A DNA stretch of 34,367 bases, from contig JAJPHO010000152.1 of NCBI GenBank assembly GCA_021325215.1, positions 1 to 34,367 of the forward strand, given 5' to 3'. Below are positions 19,914 to 27,242 of the stretch, piece after piece. The notes below the pieces were generated by a model. The model was given only the letters and a program-made list of their open reading frames with translations, ran no database searches and was not told the DNA's origin. The stretch comes from Alphaproteobacteria bacterium. GTDB taxonomy: Bacteria > Pseudomonadota > Alphaproteobacteria > Rhodospirillales > Magnetospirillaceae. Made by a program: the position numbers and the translations under genes. Within the stretch, counting starts at the first letter, position 1. Each line of letters starts with the position of its first letter.

Positions 19914-20224
19914 GGGAGCAGCATGATCAGTGACTCCGCCAGAAGCGAGCTTCCTCCGTTCATTCTAGCCGCCTTGCGACCGATCGCGCCACTATGGTGC
20001 GGCGGAAGACGATCGGCAGGCTCGGCAGGAGGGGAGGGAGCGGTTCACCCCGTTGCGGACAAACCGGGGGGGCGAGGCAGCCGCAACGGGGGGTCTTGCG
20101 ATGCCAGCACCCAGATGGGCTGACGATGGTATTGCTAGCATGACGATCGGCGTCGGACCATCGAGTGAAGGTTCTAATACTGGCACGGGAAACCCTCTAG
20201 GGTCAGCCTGAAAGCGGGCAAGGG
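19914..20224. other. Intergenic region with a perfect inverted repeat
   Basis: No credible gene is seen in the stretch between the kinase-like gene and the end of the PEP-CTERM gene. CCCCGTTGCGG (20048-20058) and CCGCAACGGGG (20081-20091) form a perfect 11-bp inverted repeat with a 22-base spacer. The region should contain the promoter of the minus-strand kinase-like gene; I found no convincing -35/-10 or -24/-12 pair. A shorter ACCCT-CT-AGGGT dyad is at about 20191-20202. Confidence 0.5.
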
Positions 20225-20253
20225 AAAAGCGGAGCGCCATCGGCGCTCCGCTT
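20225..20253 (-). terminator. Rho-independent terminator after the PEP-CTERM gene
   Basis: Read on the minus strand, AAGCGGAGCGCC-GAT-GGCGCTCCGCTT forms a perfect 12-bp stem with a 3-base loop followed by further T residues. It lies about 20 bases after the stop of the PEP-CTERM gene. Confidence 0.85.
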
Positions 20254-20273
20254 CGTCGTCCGCGCGGGCAGGA

Positions 20274-20972
20274 TCACAGGGCGCGGCGGCGCCGGATGAA
20301 GCCCAGCCCGATCAGACCTGCACCCAGCAGAGCCAGGGTGCCCGGCTCCGGCACGGTGCTGACCGCTCCGAAGGCGACATTGTCGACTTCAAAATTCGGA
20401 TTGGTCGAACTGAGGACCACCTTGTCGTAGTTCGGCAGGTCGAAGAGATTGACGTAATTGTTGGTGCCCAGCAGAGACTGGTTGCCATTGGCGTTGCCGC
20501 CGGCGGCGACGTCCCCGCCGGTGATCGTCGCCACCACGGTGGAACCATCGAGGAAAGTCAGCGTGTTGTAGCTGTCCATCGATCCCCAATAGAGGCCGAA
20601 ATAGTTGCTGGAGGGTCCGGAGATAGTGAGGGTTTCGCTGCCGGTATGGGAGGGGGGGCCGCCGGCGACGAGATAGTTGGTGGTGTCCCCTGCGGGTGAG
20701 GCGAATTGTCCGCTGGTCGAGCCGAGGACGACCTCTCCGCCGCCGCTGAAGGCGACTCCGTCATAGGTGAAGCTGCCCGTCATCGGGGTCGTCAGGCTGT
20801 CGAAGGTCAGGACCGTCGCTCCGGCGACTCCGGTGGTCAGGCCGCCACCGCTCGGCGCGGCGACGCCGCCAACGGTGAGGATGTAGGCGCTGGCCGGCGT
20901 CGCGCCGGCAAGCAGGGCAAGAACCCCCGCGGTAGCGAGAAGGCCCCTGATCCGTGTGATCTTGGTGTTCAT
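20274..20972 (-). CDS. PEP-CTERM sorting-signal surface protein
   Basis: A 232-residue exported protein. The signal peptide has basic residues then LLATAGVLALLAG and a likely cleavage after Ala29. The mature part is rich in Gly, Ser, Thr and Asn, with no cysteine, and includes FGLYWGSMDSYNTLTFLDG and FEVDNVAFG, reminiscent of the Npun_F0296-type exosortase-dependent surface proteins. The C-terminus is a textbook PEP-CTERM signal: VPEP at 207-210, a glycine-rich hydrophobic helix at about 211-226, and RRRR at 227-230. XrtA, encoded at 12497-14017, is the obvious processing enzyme. AGAGGA (20982-20987) precedes the ATG by 9 bases. The gene is monocistronic, with a sigma-54 promoter upstream and a strong terminator downstream. 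Confidence 0.95.
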   Translation of the reverse strand: MNTKITRIRGLLATAGVLALLAGATPASAYILTVGGVAAPSGGGLTTGVAGATVLTFDSLTTPMTGSFTYDGVAFSGGGEVVLGSTSGQFASPAGDTTNYLVAGGPPSHTGSETLTISGPSSNYFGLYWGSMDSYNTLTFLDGSTVVATITGGDVAAGGNANGNQSLLGTNNYVNLFDLPNYDKVVLSSTNPNFEVDNVAFGAVSTVPEPGTLALLGAGLIGLGFIRRRRAL

Positions 20973-21014
20973 CTGACTATGTCCTCTGCAAAAGAGTTTC
21001 TTCCCTCCTGGTTA

Positions 21015-21030
21015 AGCACATCTCATGCCA
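21015..21030 (-). promoter_or_regulatory. Sigma-54 (-24/-12) promoter of the PEP-CTERM gene
   Basis: Minus strand TGGCATGAGATGTGCT keeps the invariant GG and GC dinucleotides with exactly 10 bases between them, and five of six bases of the TGGCAC block. Transcription would start near 21004, leaving a leader of about 32 bases. PrsR is the NtrC-type activator encoded in this locus. Confidence 0.72.
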
Positions 21031-21037
21031 TTGAAAA

Positions 21038-21067
21038 TTTACAAATAAAATCAATGAGTTAAATAAT
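21038..21067 (+). promoter_or_regulatory. Possible sigma-70 promoter for the second eps operon
   Basis: TTTACA (21038-21043) and AATAAT (21062-21067) are spaced by 18 bases in the AT-rich divergent region, reading toward the gene at 21214. It overlaps the IHF consensus, so the two outputs may compete. Confidence 0.3.
21049..21061 (+). promoter_or_regulatory. IHF binding consensus upstream of the sigma-54 promoter
   Basis: AATCAATGAGTTA matches WATCAANNNNTTR at every defined position, in an AT-rich stretch about 45-57 bases upstream of the inferred start. This is the usual place for IHF to bend DNA between an enhancer-bound activator and sigma-54 polymerase. Confidence 0.6.
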
Positions 21068-21116
21068 TGTGGCGGGCCTGGCTGTAAGAATTCCCGTCAT
21101 CATTTTCGGCGCCCGC

Positions 21117-21134
21117 CTGTGCAGAGTCGGACAG
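21117..21134. promoter_or_regulatory. Candidate upstream activator dyad for PrsR
   Basis: CTGT-N10-ACAG is centred about 121 bases upstream of the inferred sigma-54 start, a normal distance for an enhancer-type activator site. The dyad is short and would occur by chance fairly often; it is proposed only because of its position. Confidence 0.25.
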
Positions 21135-21213
21135 CGCCGCCGGGCGGACCCGGACAAGATCATCCCTTCAGTGTCGGCCATCGGGCCCTTTGCGCCTGGA
21201 GGAGGGTGAGAAA

Positions 21214-21756
21214 ATGGATGAACAGGCTTTCGGGCTTCTCGATTATGTCCGCGATCATCCGATCCTGTCGGCCGGCGCGGGCCTCGCGGCGCTCGTTCTT
21301 CTGGCGCTCCTTCTGACAAAGGGCGGGCTTTTCTCCGGCCGCGGGACGAAGCCGGCCGCCGGGGCGGGCGATCGCCTGGAGGTTCAGGGCGGCTGGATGA
21401 CGCCGCATTTCGGCGCCGGTTCGGCGGAGGGAACGGCGGCGGCGAAGACCGGCGGCGATGGCCATATCTCGGCCGAAGTGAGCCGGATCGATCAGTCGGT
21501 AGCGCGCGCCCGCCTCGATCTGGAACGGCTTTCCAGCGATGTGCGCGCCCTCAGGTCGTCGCAAAAGGCGGAACTGGGGAAAGCCGGGATGAGGATATCG
21601 GCCTTGAAGGACGAACTCGCCGCGCTGAGCGCCTCCTTCGCCGACTTCTCCGCCAAGCGCGGAGAGGCCGAGGGCGCCGGACCGGGTTTCTCCGGCGCGG
21701 GCCCCCGGCTATCCGCGGAGATCGCCAGCATCGTGCGGGACCTGCATCAGGAATGA
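21214..21756 (+). CDS. Membrane-anchored coiled-coil protein of unknown function
   Basis: A 180-residue protein not recognised as a known family. One membrane helix (about residues 16-35, HPILSAGAGLAALVLLALLL) follows a short cytoplasmic N-terminus. After a flexible glycine/alanine-rich linker (40-85) comes a predicted coiled coil (about 86-148), then a Gly/Pro segment and a short terminal helix. GGAGGAGGG (21198-21206) gives an excellent ribosome site for ATG 21214. Its stop overlaps the next glycosyltransferase by ATGA, so it belongs to the operon. A structural or scaffolding role at the inner membrane is a guess from architecture. Confidence 0.75.
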   Translation: MDEQAFGLLDYVRDHPILSAGAGLAALVLLALLLTKGGLFSGRGTKPAAGAGDRLEVQGGWMTPHFGAGSAEGTAAAKTGGDGHISAEVSRIDQSVARARLDLERLSSDVRALRSSQKAELGKAGMRISALKDELAALSASFADFSAKRGEAEGAGPGFSGAGPRLSAEIASIVRDLHQE

Positions 21757-22937
21757 CGCGGCGCGGCCCGGCCCTGAAGATCCTCTATCACCATCGAACC
21801 CTGTCCAAGGATGGTCAGGATATTCATATCCAGGCGATGGTGGCGGCGCTCACCCGGCGGGGCCATGAGGTTATCCTTGTCGGGCCTGGGACGCGCGCTG
21901 CCCGGCCGATGCGGACGGAAAAGGACTCCTCGCATCTTCGCAAACTGCTGCCGCGCGCCGTCGCCGAGCTTCTGGAACTGGCCTATTCCATCCCCGCCTA
22001 TCTGCGCCTGCACCGGGCTTGGCGCGACCATCGTCCGGACATCCTCTACGAGCGGTACAACCTGCTGCTTTTATCGGGTATCTGGCTGCGGGCGCGGATG
22101 AAGCTTCCCTTGCTGCTCGAGGTGAACTCCCCCATCTGCGACGAGCGGCGCGCGAATGGCGGCCTGAGCTGGCCGCGTCTGGCGCGGTGGAGCGAGCACC
22201 GGGTCTGGCGCGAAAGCGACGCTCTGCTGCCGGTCACCGCCGTCATGGCCGGCCATTTGCGGCAGGCCGAGGTGGCGCCCGAGAAAATTCATGTAATCGC
22301 CAATGGCGTCGATCATCGCCAGATCGACCTGACTCCCGACGGCGCGCCGGTGCGCCAGGCTCTGGGGTTGGAGGGCAAACTCATTCTCGGCTTTACCGGC
22401 TTCATCCGGTCCTGGCACGGCCTGCCCCGTGTCGTCGAAGCGATGGCGTCGCTGCGCGACCGTCCCGATCTCCATTTCCTGATCGTCGGCGACGGGCCGG
22501 GGCGGAAAGAAATCGAGGAGCGCGCGCAGCGGCTGGGGCTGGCGAGCCGCCTGACCATTCTCGGCGTGGTGCCGCAGCCCGAAGTGGGCGCCTATGTCGC
22601 CGCTTTCGACATCGCCTTGCAGCCCCATGCGGTCGCCTATGCCTCACCGCTCAAGCTTTTCGACTATATGGCGCTGGGGCGCGCCATCATCGCGCCAGAC
22701 CAGGAGAATATCCGCGAGGTCCTGCAGCATGACCGGGACGCTCTGCTGTTCCATCCCGCCGATGAGGCGAGTTTCCGCGCGGCGCTGGCGCGATTGAGCG
22801 CCGACGCCGTCCTGCGGGCGCGGCTCGGAGCGGCGGCGGCGGCGCGGCTGGTCTCCGGCGGTTATTCCTGGGATCAGAACGCCGCGCGGGTCGAGGCGAT
22901 CGCCTTGCGCCTGATCCGGCCCCGCGCGGCCGGCTGA
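21753..22937 (+). CDS. Glycosyltransferase, GT4 family
   Basis: A 394-residue GT-B glycosyltransferase. The N-terminus has KILYHHRTLSKDGQDIHIQ (acceptor side), then PDILYERYNLLLL and LEVNSPI. The C-terminal domain has VIANGVD, GFTGFIRSWHGLPRVVEAM, LIVGDGPGRKEI and SPLKLFDYMALGRAII, the form of the donor-site region seen in GumH-like and XrtA-locus GT4 enzymes; the aspartate-for-glutamate change (LFDYMALG) is common there. Sugar specificity is unknown. It starts in an ATGA overlap and ends 6 bases before the flippase-deacetylase gene. Confidence 0.9.
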   Translation: MTRRGPALKILYHHRTLSKDGQDIHIQAMVAALTRRGHEVILVGPGTRAARPMRTEKDSSHLRKLLPRAVAELLELAYSIPAYLRLHRAWRDHRPDILYERYNLLLLSGIWLRARMKLPLLLEVNSPICDERRANGGLSWPRLARWSEHRVWRESDALLPVTAVMAGHLRQAEVAPEKIHVIANGVDHRQIDLTPDGAPVRQALGLEGKLILGFTGFIRSWHGLPRVVEAMASLRDRPDLHFLIVGDGPGRKEIEERAQRLGLASRLTILGVVPQPEVGAYVAAFDIALQPHAVAYASPLKLFDYMALGRAIIAPDQENIREVLQHDRDALLFHPADEASFRAALARLSADAVLRARLGAAAAARLVSGGYSWDQNAARVEAIALRLIRPRAAG

Positions 22938-22943
22938 CGGGAG

Positions 22944-25412
22944 ATGCCCGTGTCCGCGGTGCGCAGCTCGCTTGCTTTTTCCTTCGTCGAGAAATACAGC
23001 GTCCTTCTGATCAATATCGCCGCCACGATCGTCCTGGCCCGCCTGCTGACGCCGGCCGAGACCGGCCTCTATTCGGTGGCGGCGGGAATCGTCAATGTCG
23101 CCCAGACCCTGCGCGATTTCGGCGTGGGCAATTACATCATCCAGGAAACCGATCTGACCCGGCGGCGGCTTTCGACCTCGCTCGGGATTTCGGTCCTGCT
23201 CGGCGCGATCATGGCCGGGCTGTTCGTCGCCTCGGCCGGACCTTTGGCCCGCACCTTCAACGAACCGCGCCTGAAGACCGTCATTCTGATTCTCAGCCTG
23301 AATTTCATCCTGGTCGCCTTTGCCGCGATCGGGACGGCGAGGCTGCACCGCGACATGAATTTCCGGGCCGCTTTGCGCATCGGCATCGTGGCGGCGGCGA
23401 CACATGCCGGAACCTCGATCCTCATGGCGTCCCTGGGATATGGCGCGATCGGCATGGCTTGGGCTTCGGTGGCGGGAATCTGCGTCTTTCTCATCGGAAA
23501 CTATGTCTGCTACGCCGAGGACGTCCTGCTGATGCCGGGATTTGCCGAATGGCGCCGCATTCTCGGTTTCGGGGTCCTCGCGAGCGGCGGCTATATCCTG
23601 CAAGAGGTCGGCCAGCGGGCGGCCGATGTCATCGTCGGCCGCTTTCTCGGCTTCGGCGCCGCCGGAATGTTCAGCCGCGCCAACGGGCTGGTCGGCCTCT
23701 TTCAGCAGGCGCTGATGAACGCCATCGCGCCCGTCGTGCTCGGGGCGATGGCGCTGATCAAGAGGAAGGAACAGGATCTGATCGTCCCGTTTCTGCATTT
23801 TCTCAGTTTCACCACCGCGGTGGCATGGCCGCTGCTCGGGATCATGGCGCTGCTGGCGATGCCGATCATCGAGGTCGCTTTCGGTCCCCAATGGCTTCCC
23901 GCCGTCAGATCCGCGCAGATTTTGTGCGTGGCGGCCGGCATCGCGGTCCTGGGCCGCGTCGCCATCACCCTGTTCACCGCCACCGGCGCGGCGCGGCGGC
24001 TGTTTCATGTGCAGCTTGTGGCGATCCCCATACTGGTCGGCGCCGTGGCGTTGGGAGCGTCGCTCAGCATCGAGGCGGCGGCGGCCGGAACCGCGGCGGG
24101 AAGTCTGGCCCATGCGGTTTACGCCCTGCATCAGGTCAATCGCTCGATCGGCACCGGCTGGCGGCAGCTCTGCCGGGCGCTTCTGGCCAGTCTGCTGGTG
24201 ACGGCGGCGTCGCTCGCCTTGCCGGTCGGCATTCTGGTCGAATGGGGCCTTCGCCCGGACCGCTTCTGGCCTCAGACGATCGCGGCCGGCGGATTGGGGG
24301 CGATCTCCTGGGTCACCTGCATTCTGGCCATGCGCCATCCGCTCGGGGACGAGCTCAAGGCGGCTCTCGGCCCGATTTTGGCGCGCGTGACATCGGTCTT
24401 CGCCGCCAGCCCCGACCGCGCCACCTTCCCGGTCGAAGGGTTTCTCTCGCTGCGGGCCGGCCGAGGGCCGGTTTTGACGGTGGTGGTCGATGCCGAAGAG
24501 GAATTCGCCTGGGATCGCGCTTTCGACGCCGCCGCCACCTCGGTCGACAATCTCCGCTGGACGGCGCTGGCGCAGGATGTGTTCGACGCTTATGGCGTGG
24601 TGCCGACCTATGCCATCGATTACCCCGTTGCGACCTCGCCGCAAGCGCTCGGGATACTGAAGGAGATCGCCGATAGCGGCCGCTGCGAAATCGGCGCTCA
24701 CCTGCACCCCTGGGTCAATCCGCCGCATGATTGTCCGGTCGATAACCGGCACTCCTATCCCGGCAATCTGGCCCCCGAGCTGGAACATGACAAATTGCGC
24801 GTTCTGACCGAGGCGATCGCCGCCGGCTTCGGCCGCCGGCCGACACTCTACAAGGCCGGTCGCTACGGCGTCGGTCCGAGGACCGTCGGCATTCTGTCCG
24901 AGCTGGGGTACGAGCTCGATGTCAGCGTAGTGCCTTACACCGATTTTTCTTCCCGTTCGGGGCCTGATTTCAGGAGTTTCTCCGCCATGCCGTTTCTGAC
25001 CCGCCACGATGTCGTCGTCCTGCCGCTCTCGGTCGGGTTCGTGGGCGCCTTGTCCTGGAGCGGACGCTATCTCTATCCGGCCCTGACGGGCCGGGTCGGC
25101 ATGCGGCTGCGCCTTCCCAGCCTCGCTTCCCGGCTCGGGCTGATCGAACGGATACGCCTGAGCCCGGAAGGCCATTGTCTGAACGATCTGATCAAGATGA
25201 CCCGCGCCGCGCTCGCCCGCGGCCAGCGTTTCTTCATGCTGACCTATCACAGCTCGTCGCTGCTGCCGGGAGCCACTCCCTACGTCCAGACGGAACAGGA
25301 TCGGCAAGCTTTTATCGCGACCCTGACGGGCTATCTCGATTTCTTTATGGGGGATTGTTCGGGGCGGTCAGCGGCGCTCAGCGAAATCAAGGATCATCTG
25401 CGCCATGATTGA
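22944..25412 (+). CDS. Flippase (Wzx type) fused to a WalW-type polysaccharide deacetylase
   Basis: An 822-residue fusion. Residues 1 to about 480 are a lipopolysaccharide/oligosaccharide flippase with 12-14 hydrophobic helices and the family pattern TIVLARLLTPAETGLYSVA and LRDFGVGNYIIQE. Residues about 500-822 form a cytoplasm- or periplasm-facing polysaccharide deacetylase-like (NodB-fold, WalW) domain: TVVVDAEEEFAWD with Asp516, GAHLHPW with His586 and His588, FGRRPTLYKAGRYG and FMLTYHSSSLLPG. The flippase would move lipid-linked repeat units outward. The deacetylase half could remove N-acetyl groups, provided it faces the right side. The frame is continuous with no internal stop. GGGAG at 22939-22943 is too close to ATG 22944 and better placed for GTG 22950, which may be the real start. 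Confidence 0.88.
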   Translation: MPVSAVRSSLAFSFVEKYSVLLINIAATIVLARLLTPAETGLYSVAAGIVNVAQTLRDFGVGNYIIQETDLTRRRLSTSLGISVLLGAIMAGLFVASAGPLARTFNEPRLKTVILILSLNFILVAFAAIGTARLHRDMNFRAALRIGIVAAATHAGTSILMASLGYGAIGMAWASVAGICVFLIGNYVCYAEDVLLMPGFAEWRRILGFGVLASGGYILQEVGQRAADVIVGRFLGFGAAGMFSRANGLVGLFQQALMNAIAPVVLGAMALIKRKEQDLIVPFLHFLSFTTAVAWPLLGIMALLAMPIIEVAFGPQWLPAVRSAQILCVAAGIAVLGRVAITLFTATGAARRLFHVQLVAIPILVGAVALGASLSIEAAAAGTAAGSLAHAVYALHQVNRSIGTGWRQLCRALLASLLVTAASLALPVGILVEWGLRPDRFWPQTIAAGGLGAISWVTCILAMRHPLGDELKAALGPILARVTSVFAASPDRATFPVEGFLSLRAGRGPVLTVVVDAEEEFAWDRAFDAAATSVDNLRWTALAQDVFDAYGVVPTYAIDYPVATSPQALGILKEIADSGRCEIGAHLHPWVNPPHDCPVDNRHSYPGNLAPELEHDKLRVLTEAIAAGFGRRPTLYKAGRYGVGPRTVGILSELGYELDVSVVPYTDFSSRSGPDFRSFSAMPFLTRHDVVVLPLSVGFVGALSWSGRYLYPALTGRVGMRLRLPSLASRLGLIERIRLSPEGHCLNDLIKMTRAALARGQRFFMLTYHSSSLLPGATPYVQTEQDRQAFIATLTGYLDFFMGDCSGRSAALSEIKDHLRHD

Positions 25413-25617
25413 TCTCCTGGCGATCGTTCTGAGCTGCTTCGCGGTTCTGCTGATCGTGGCGCGGGCCATCCGATTGGACGCTCGCCTGCCATGGTATGGC
25501 GTGCCGGCGCAAAAGCCCGCCGAACTCAGGGCTGGACCCAGCCGACGGCGCGGCGGGCCGGCGCCGGAGGGGCCGCGGCGGCCGGCGGCCAGCCCCCCGG
25601 TGCGGTCTCGATCCTGA
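25405..25617 (+). CDS. Possible small membrane protein
   Basis: A 70-residue frame starting inside the last codons of the flippase-deacetylase gene, with AAGGA (25389-25393) 11 bases upstream. Residues 3-21 are a clear membrane helix (DLLAIVLSCFAVLLIVARA), followed by a short LDARLPWYG stretch and then a basic, proline-rich tail. The last 92 bases lie opposite the end of the Crp-type gene, and that tail may be composition-driven. The N-terminal 40 residues look more protein-like. No family recognised. Confidence 0.4.
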   Translation: MIDLLAIVLSCFAVLLIVARAIRLDARLPWYGVPAQKPAELRAGPSRRRGGPAPEGPRRPAASPPVRSRS

Positions 25618-26332
25618 TCGGGGCAAATCCCGTCTCGCCGTCCAAGCCGGCATTTTCCGCGATGACGTCATCGAAGATGACATTGACCAGCGAAGAGCGG
25701 ACGGTGATCAAGCCATTATAGTCGATATGGCCCAACCGCCTGAATTTGTTCATGAAATAATTGATCCGGCCGCGCGTCGTGCCGATGCGCGAGGCCAGAA
25801 TCTCCTGGCTTATCTTGGGGATGACGACGCTCTCGACCTGGCTTCCCGGCGGCGTCACCTCATCGAGGCAGGCGAGTTTCAGAAGATGGCGCGCAAGGCG
25901 CTTTTCGCTCGAATTGAACAGATGGTCGACCAGATCGTCCTCGATCTGGACATTGCGCCACAGAAGAAACGACAGGAACATGATCGCCGTCGAGGGGTCC
26001 GCCTTCAAGACGCGGATCAGCGCCCGGTTGTCGATCTTGGCGATGGCGGACAAGCCGATGGTGACGGCGTTGGTTCGATGGATGCCTTGATGGGTCAGGC
26101 TCTCCTGGCCGAAAAGCTCTCCCGGGCCGTGGATGGCCGTGACCCCCTCGCGTCCCTGATCCGAGATGATGCTGATCTGCACCAGCCCCTGCTGCACATA
26201 GAAGAGGGAGCGCGCCGGGTCCCCTTGCCGGAAAACCATCTGGCCGGACCGATATTGAGAGGTCGAAGTCCCCGTCCCGACCGACGTGAGGAAGGAAAGG
26301 GGATCAAAGCCGTCAATTTTGAGATTTTGCAC
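25526..26332 (-). CDS. Crp/Fnr-family transcription regulator
   Basis: A regulator of about 268 residues. The N-terminal cyclic-nucleotide-type beta-roll has MVFRQGDPARSLFYVQQGLV and GPGELFGQESL. A long dimer helix follows, then a C-terminal winged helix with ISQEILASRIGTTRGRINYF and a wing around FRRLGHIDYNG. There is only one cysteine (LKLACLDE), so no Fnr-type iron-sulfur cluster. The start is taken as GTG 26332 because GAGGAG (26340-26345) sits 7 bases upstream and the domain begins right after; an ATG at 26449 would add an unconvincing arginine-rich leader. The C-terminal 30 or so residues (Pro/Ala-rich) extend beyond the usual domain. It is divergent from the export operon and is a plausible regulator of it. 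Confidence 0.88.
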   Translation of the reverse strand: MQNLKIDGFDPLSFLTSVGTGTSTSQYRSGQMVFRQGDPARSLFYVQQGLVQISIISDQGREGVTAIHGPGELFGQESLTHQGIHRTNAVTIGLSAIAKIDNRALIRVLKADPSTAIMFLSFLLWRNVQIEDDLVDHLFNSSEKRLARHLLKLACLDEVTPPGSQVESVVIPKISQEILASRIGTTRGRINYFMNKFRRLGHIDYNGLITVRSSLVNVIFDDVIAENAGLDGETGFAPIRIETAPGGWPPAAAAPPAPARRAVGWVQP

Positions 26333-26603
26333 GGCCTGTCTCCTCGCCCGTCGCTGCGTATCCCTTTGATAGCACGCGGGGTTACCCGGCAAAATTCGGG
26401 GAACCTTGGACTTTCTCTTCAGGGAACACCTTAAAGATGCATCAGGCATCGGGGTGATTCCCGCCTAAGGAAGCATGACAGGGGCAAGTGTTCAGTTCGG
26501 GACAGCGGGGCCATCGCACTGCCGGGCACACTCTGCCGGCTATGTAACTTGGTTGCCGGCCTGTCGGTACAGCGACGGGACCGGCTTGAACGGGGACAGG
26601 CCG
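26333..26603. promoter_or_regulatory. Divergent region between the Crp-type regulator and the export operon
   Basis: These 271 bases must hold promoters for both directions. No perfect Crp/Fnr box (TTGAT-N4-ATCAA) was seen. The nearest sigma-54-like match on the plus strand, GGGCCATCGCACTGCC, has GG-N10-GC spacing but poor flanking bases. No small gene with a good ribosome site was found. Confidence 0.3.
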
Positions 26604-27242
26604 ATGGATCGGGAAAAGACGCGACACACCCACTTTCTTGTCCTGGCCGCGGCCGTCGCCTTGGCGGGCTGCGCCGGAGCTCCGGGCACGAGCGGACAAC
26701 GCGCCGGAGCCGTTCCGCCGCCAACGACCGGGGATAGCTATGAATATGTGATCGGGCCCGGCGACGAGCTGCAACTGTTCGTCTGGAAGAACCCCGAACT
26801 TTCCACCACCACCCATGTCCGGCCCGACGGCAAGATTTCCCTGCCGCTGATCGAAGACATCCAGGCGGCCGGAAGAACGCCGACCAGCCTCGGGCGTGAA
26901 ATCCGCGACCGCCTCGCCGACTTCGTTCACGATCCGGTGGTGACGGTCATGCCGATCAGTTTCGTCGGTCCCTTCGATCAGCAGGTCCGTGTGATCGGCG
27001 AAGCCGCCAAGCCGCAGGCCTTCGCCTACCGCGCCAATATGAGCGTGCTGGACGTGATGATCGCCGTCGGCGGATTGACCGACTTCGCCGCCGGCAACCG
27101 CGCCATCATCGTCCGCAAGGTGGAGGGCCGCGACGTCTCGGTCGGCGTCCGCCTCGACAGCCTGATCCGCGATGGCGACATGTCCGCGAACGTGCCCATG
27201 GCGGCGGGCGACATCCTCATCATTCCGCAATCCTGGTTCTGA
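26604..27242 (+). CDS. XrtA-system polysaccharide export lipoprotein (Wza-like)
   Basis: A 212-residue lipoprotein of the polysaccharide export family (TIGR03027 type). The signal peptide ends in the lipobox LAGC with Cys23 as the lipidated residue. The Poly_export domain begins YEYVIGPGDELQLFVWKNPE and continues with VRPDGKISLPLIEDI. One SLBB-type domain follows, VRVIGEAAKPQAFAYRANMS. It should form or line the periplasmic/outer-membrane export channel. ATG 26604 is chosen because the lipoprotein signal starts there and GGGGACAGG lies just upstream. Its stop overlaps the next start as TGATG, so translation is coupled to the chain-length determinant. Confidence 0.93.
   Translation: MDREKTRHTHFLVLAAAVALAGCAGAPGTSGQRAGAVPPPTTGDSYEYVIGPGDELQLFVWKNPELSTTTHVRPDGKISLPLIEDIQAAGRTPTSLGREIRDRLADFVHDPVVTVMPISFVGPFDQQVRVIGEAAKPQAFAYRANMSVLDVMIAVGGLTDFAAGNRAIIVRKVEGRDVSVGVRLDSLIRDGDMSANVPMAAGDILIIPQSWF

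Noticed and set aside
20170-20200. TGGCACG motif on the plus strand as a sigma-54 -24 box
   Set aside because: The -12 GC is missing at the required distance, and no plus-strand gene follows.
22644-25307. Very long open frame on the minus strand opposite the glycosyltransferase and flippase genes
   Set aside because: Its product is rich in Arg, Gln, Asp and Gly with no fold-like pattern, and the opposite strand encodes clear protein families. It is a GC-content effect.
26509-26524. Sigma-54-like element GGGCCATCGCACTGCC before the export operon
   Set aside because: Spacing is right but the -24 block is a poor match and no IHF site or dyad accompanies it.
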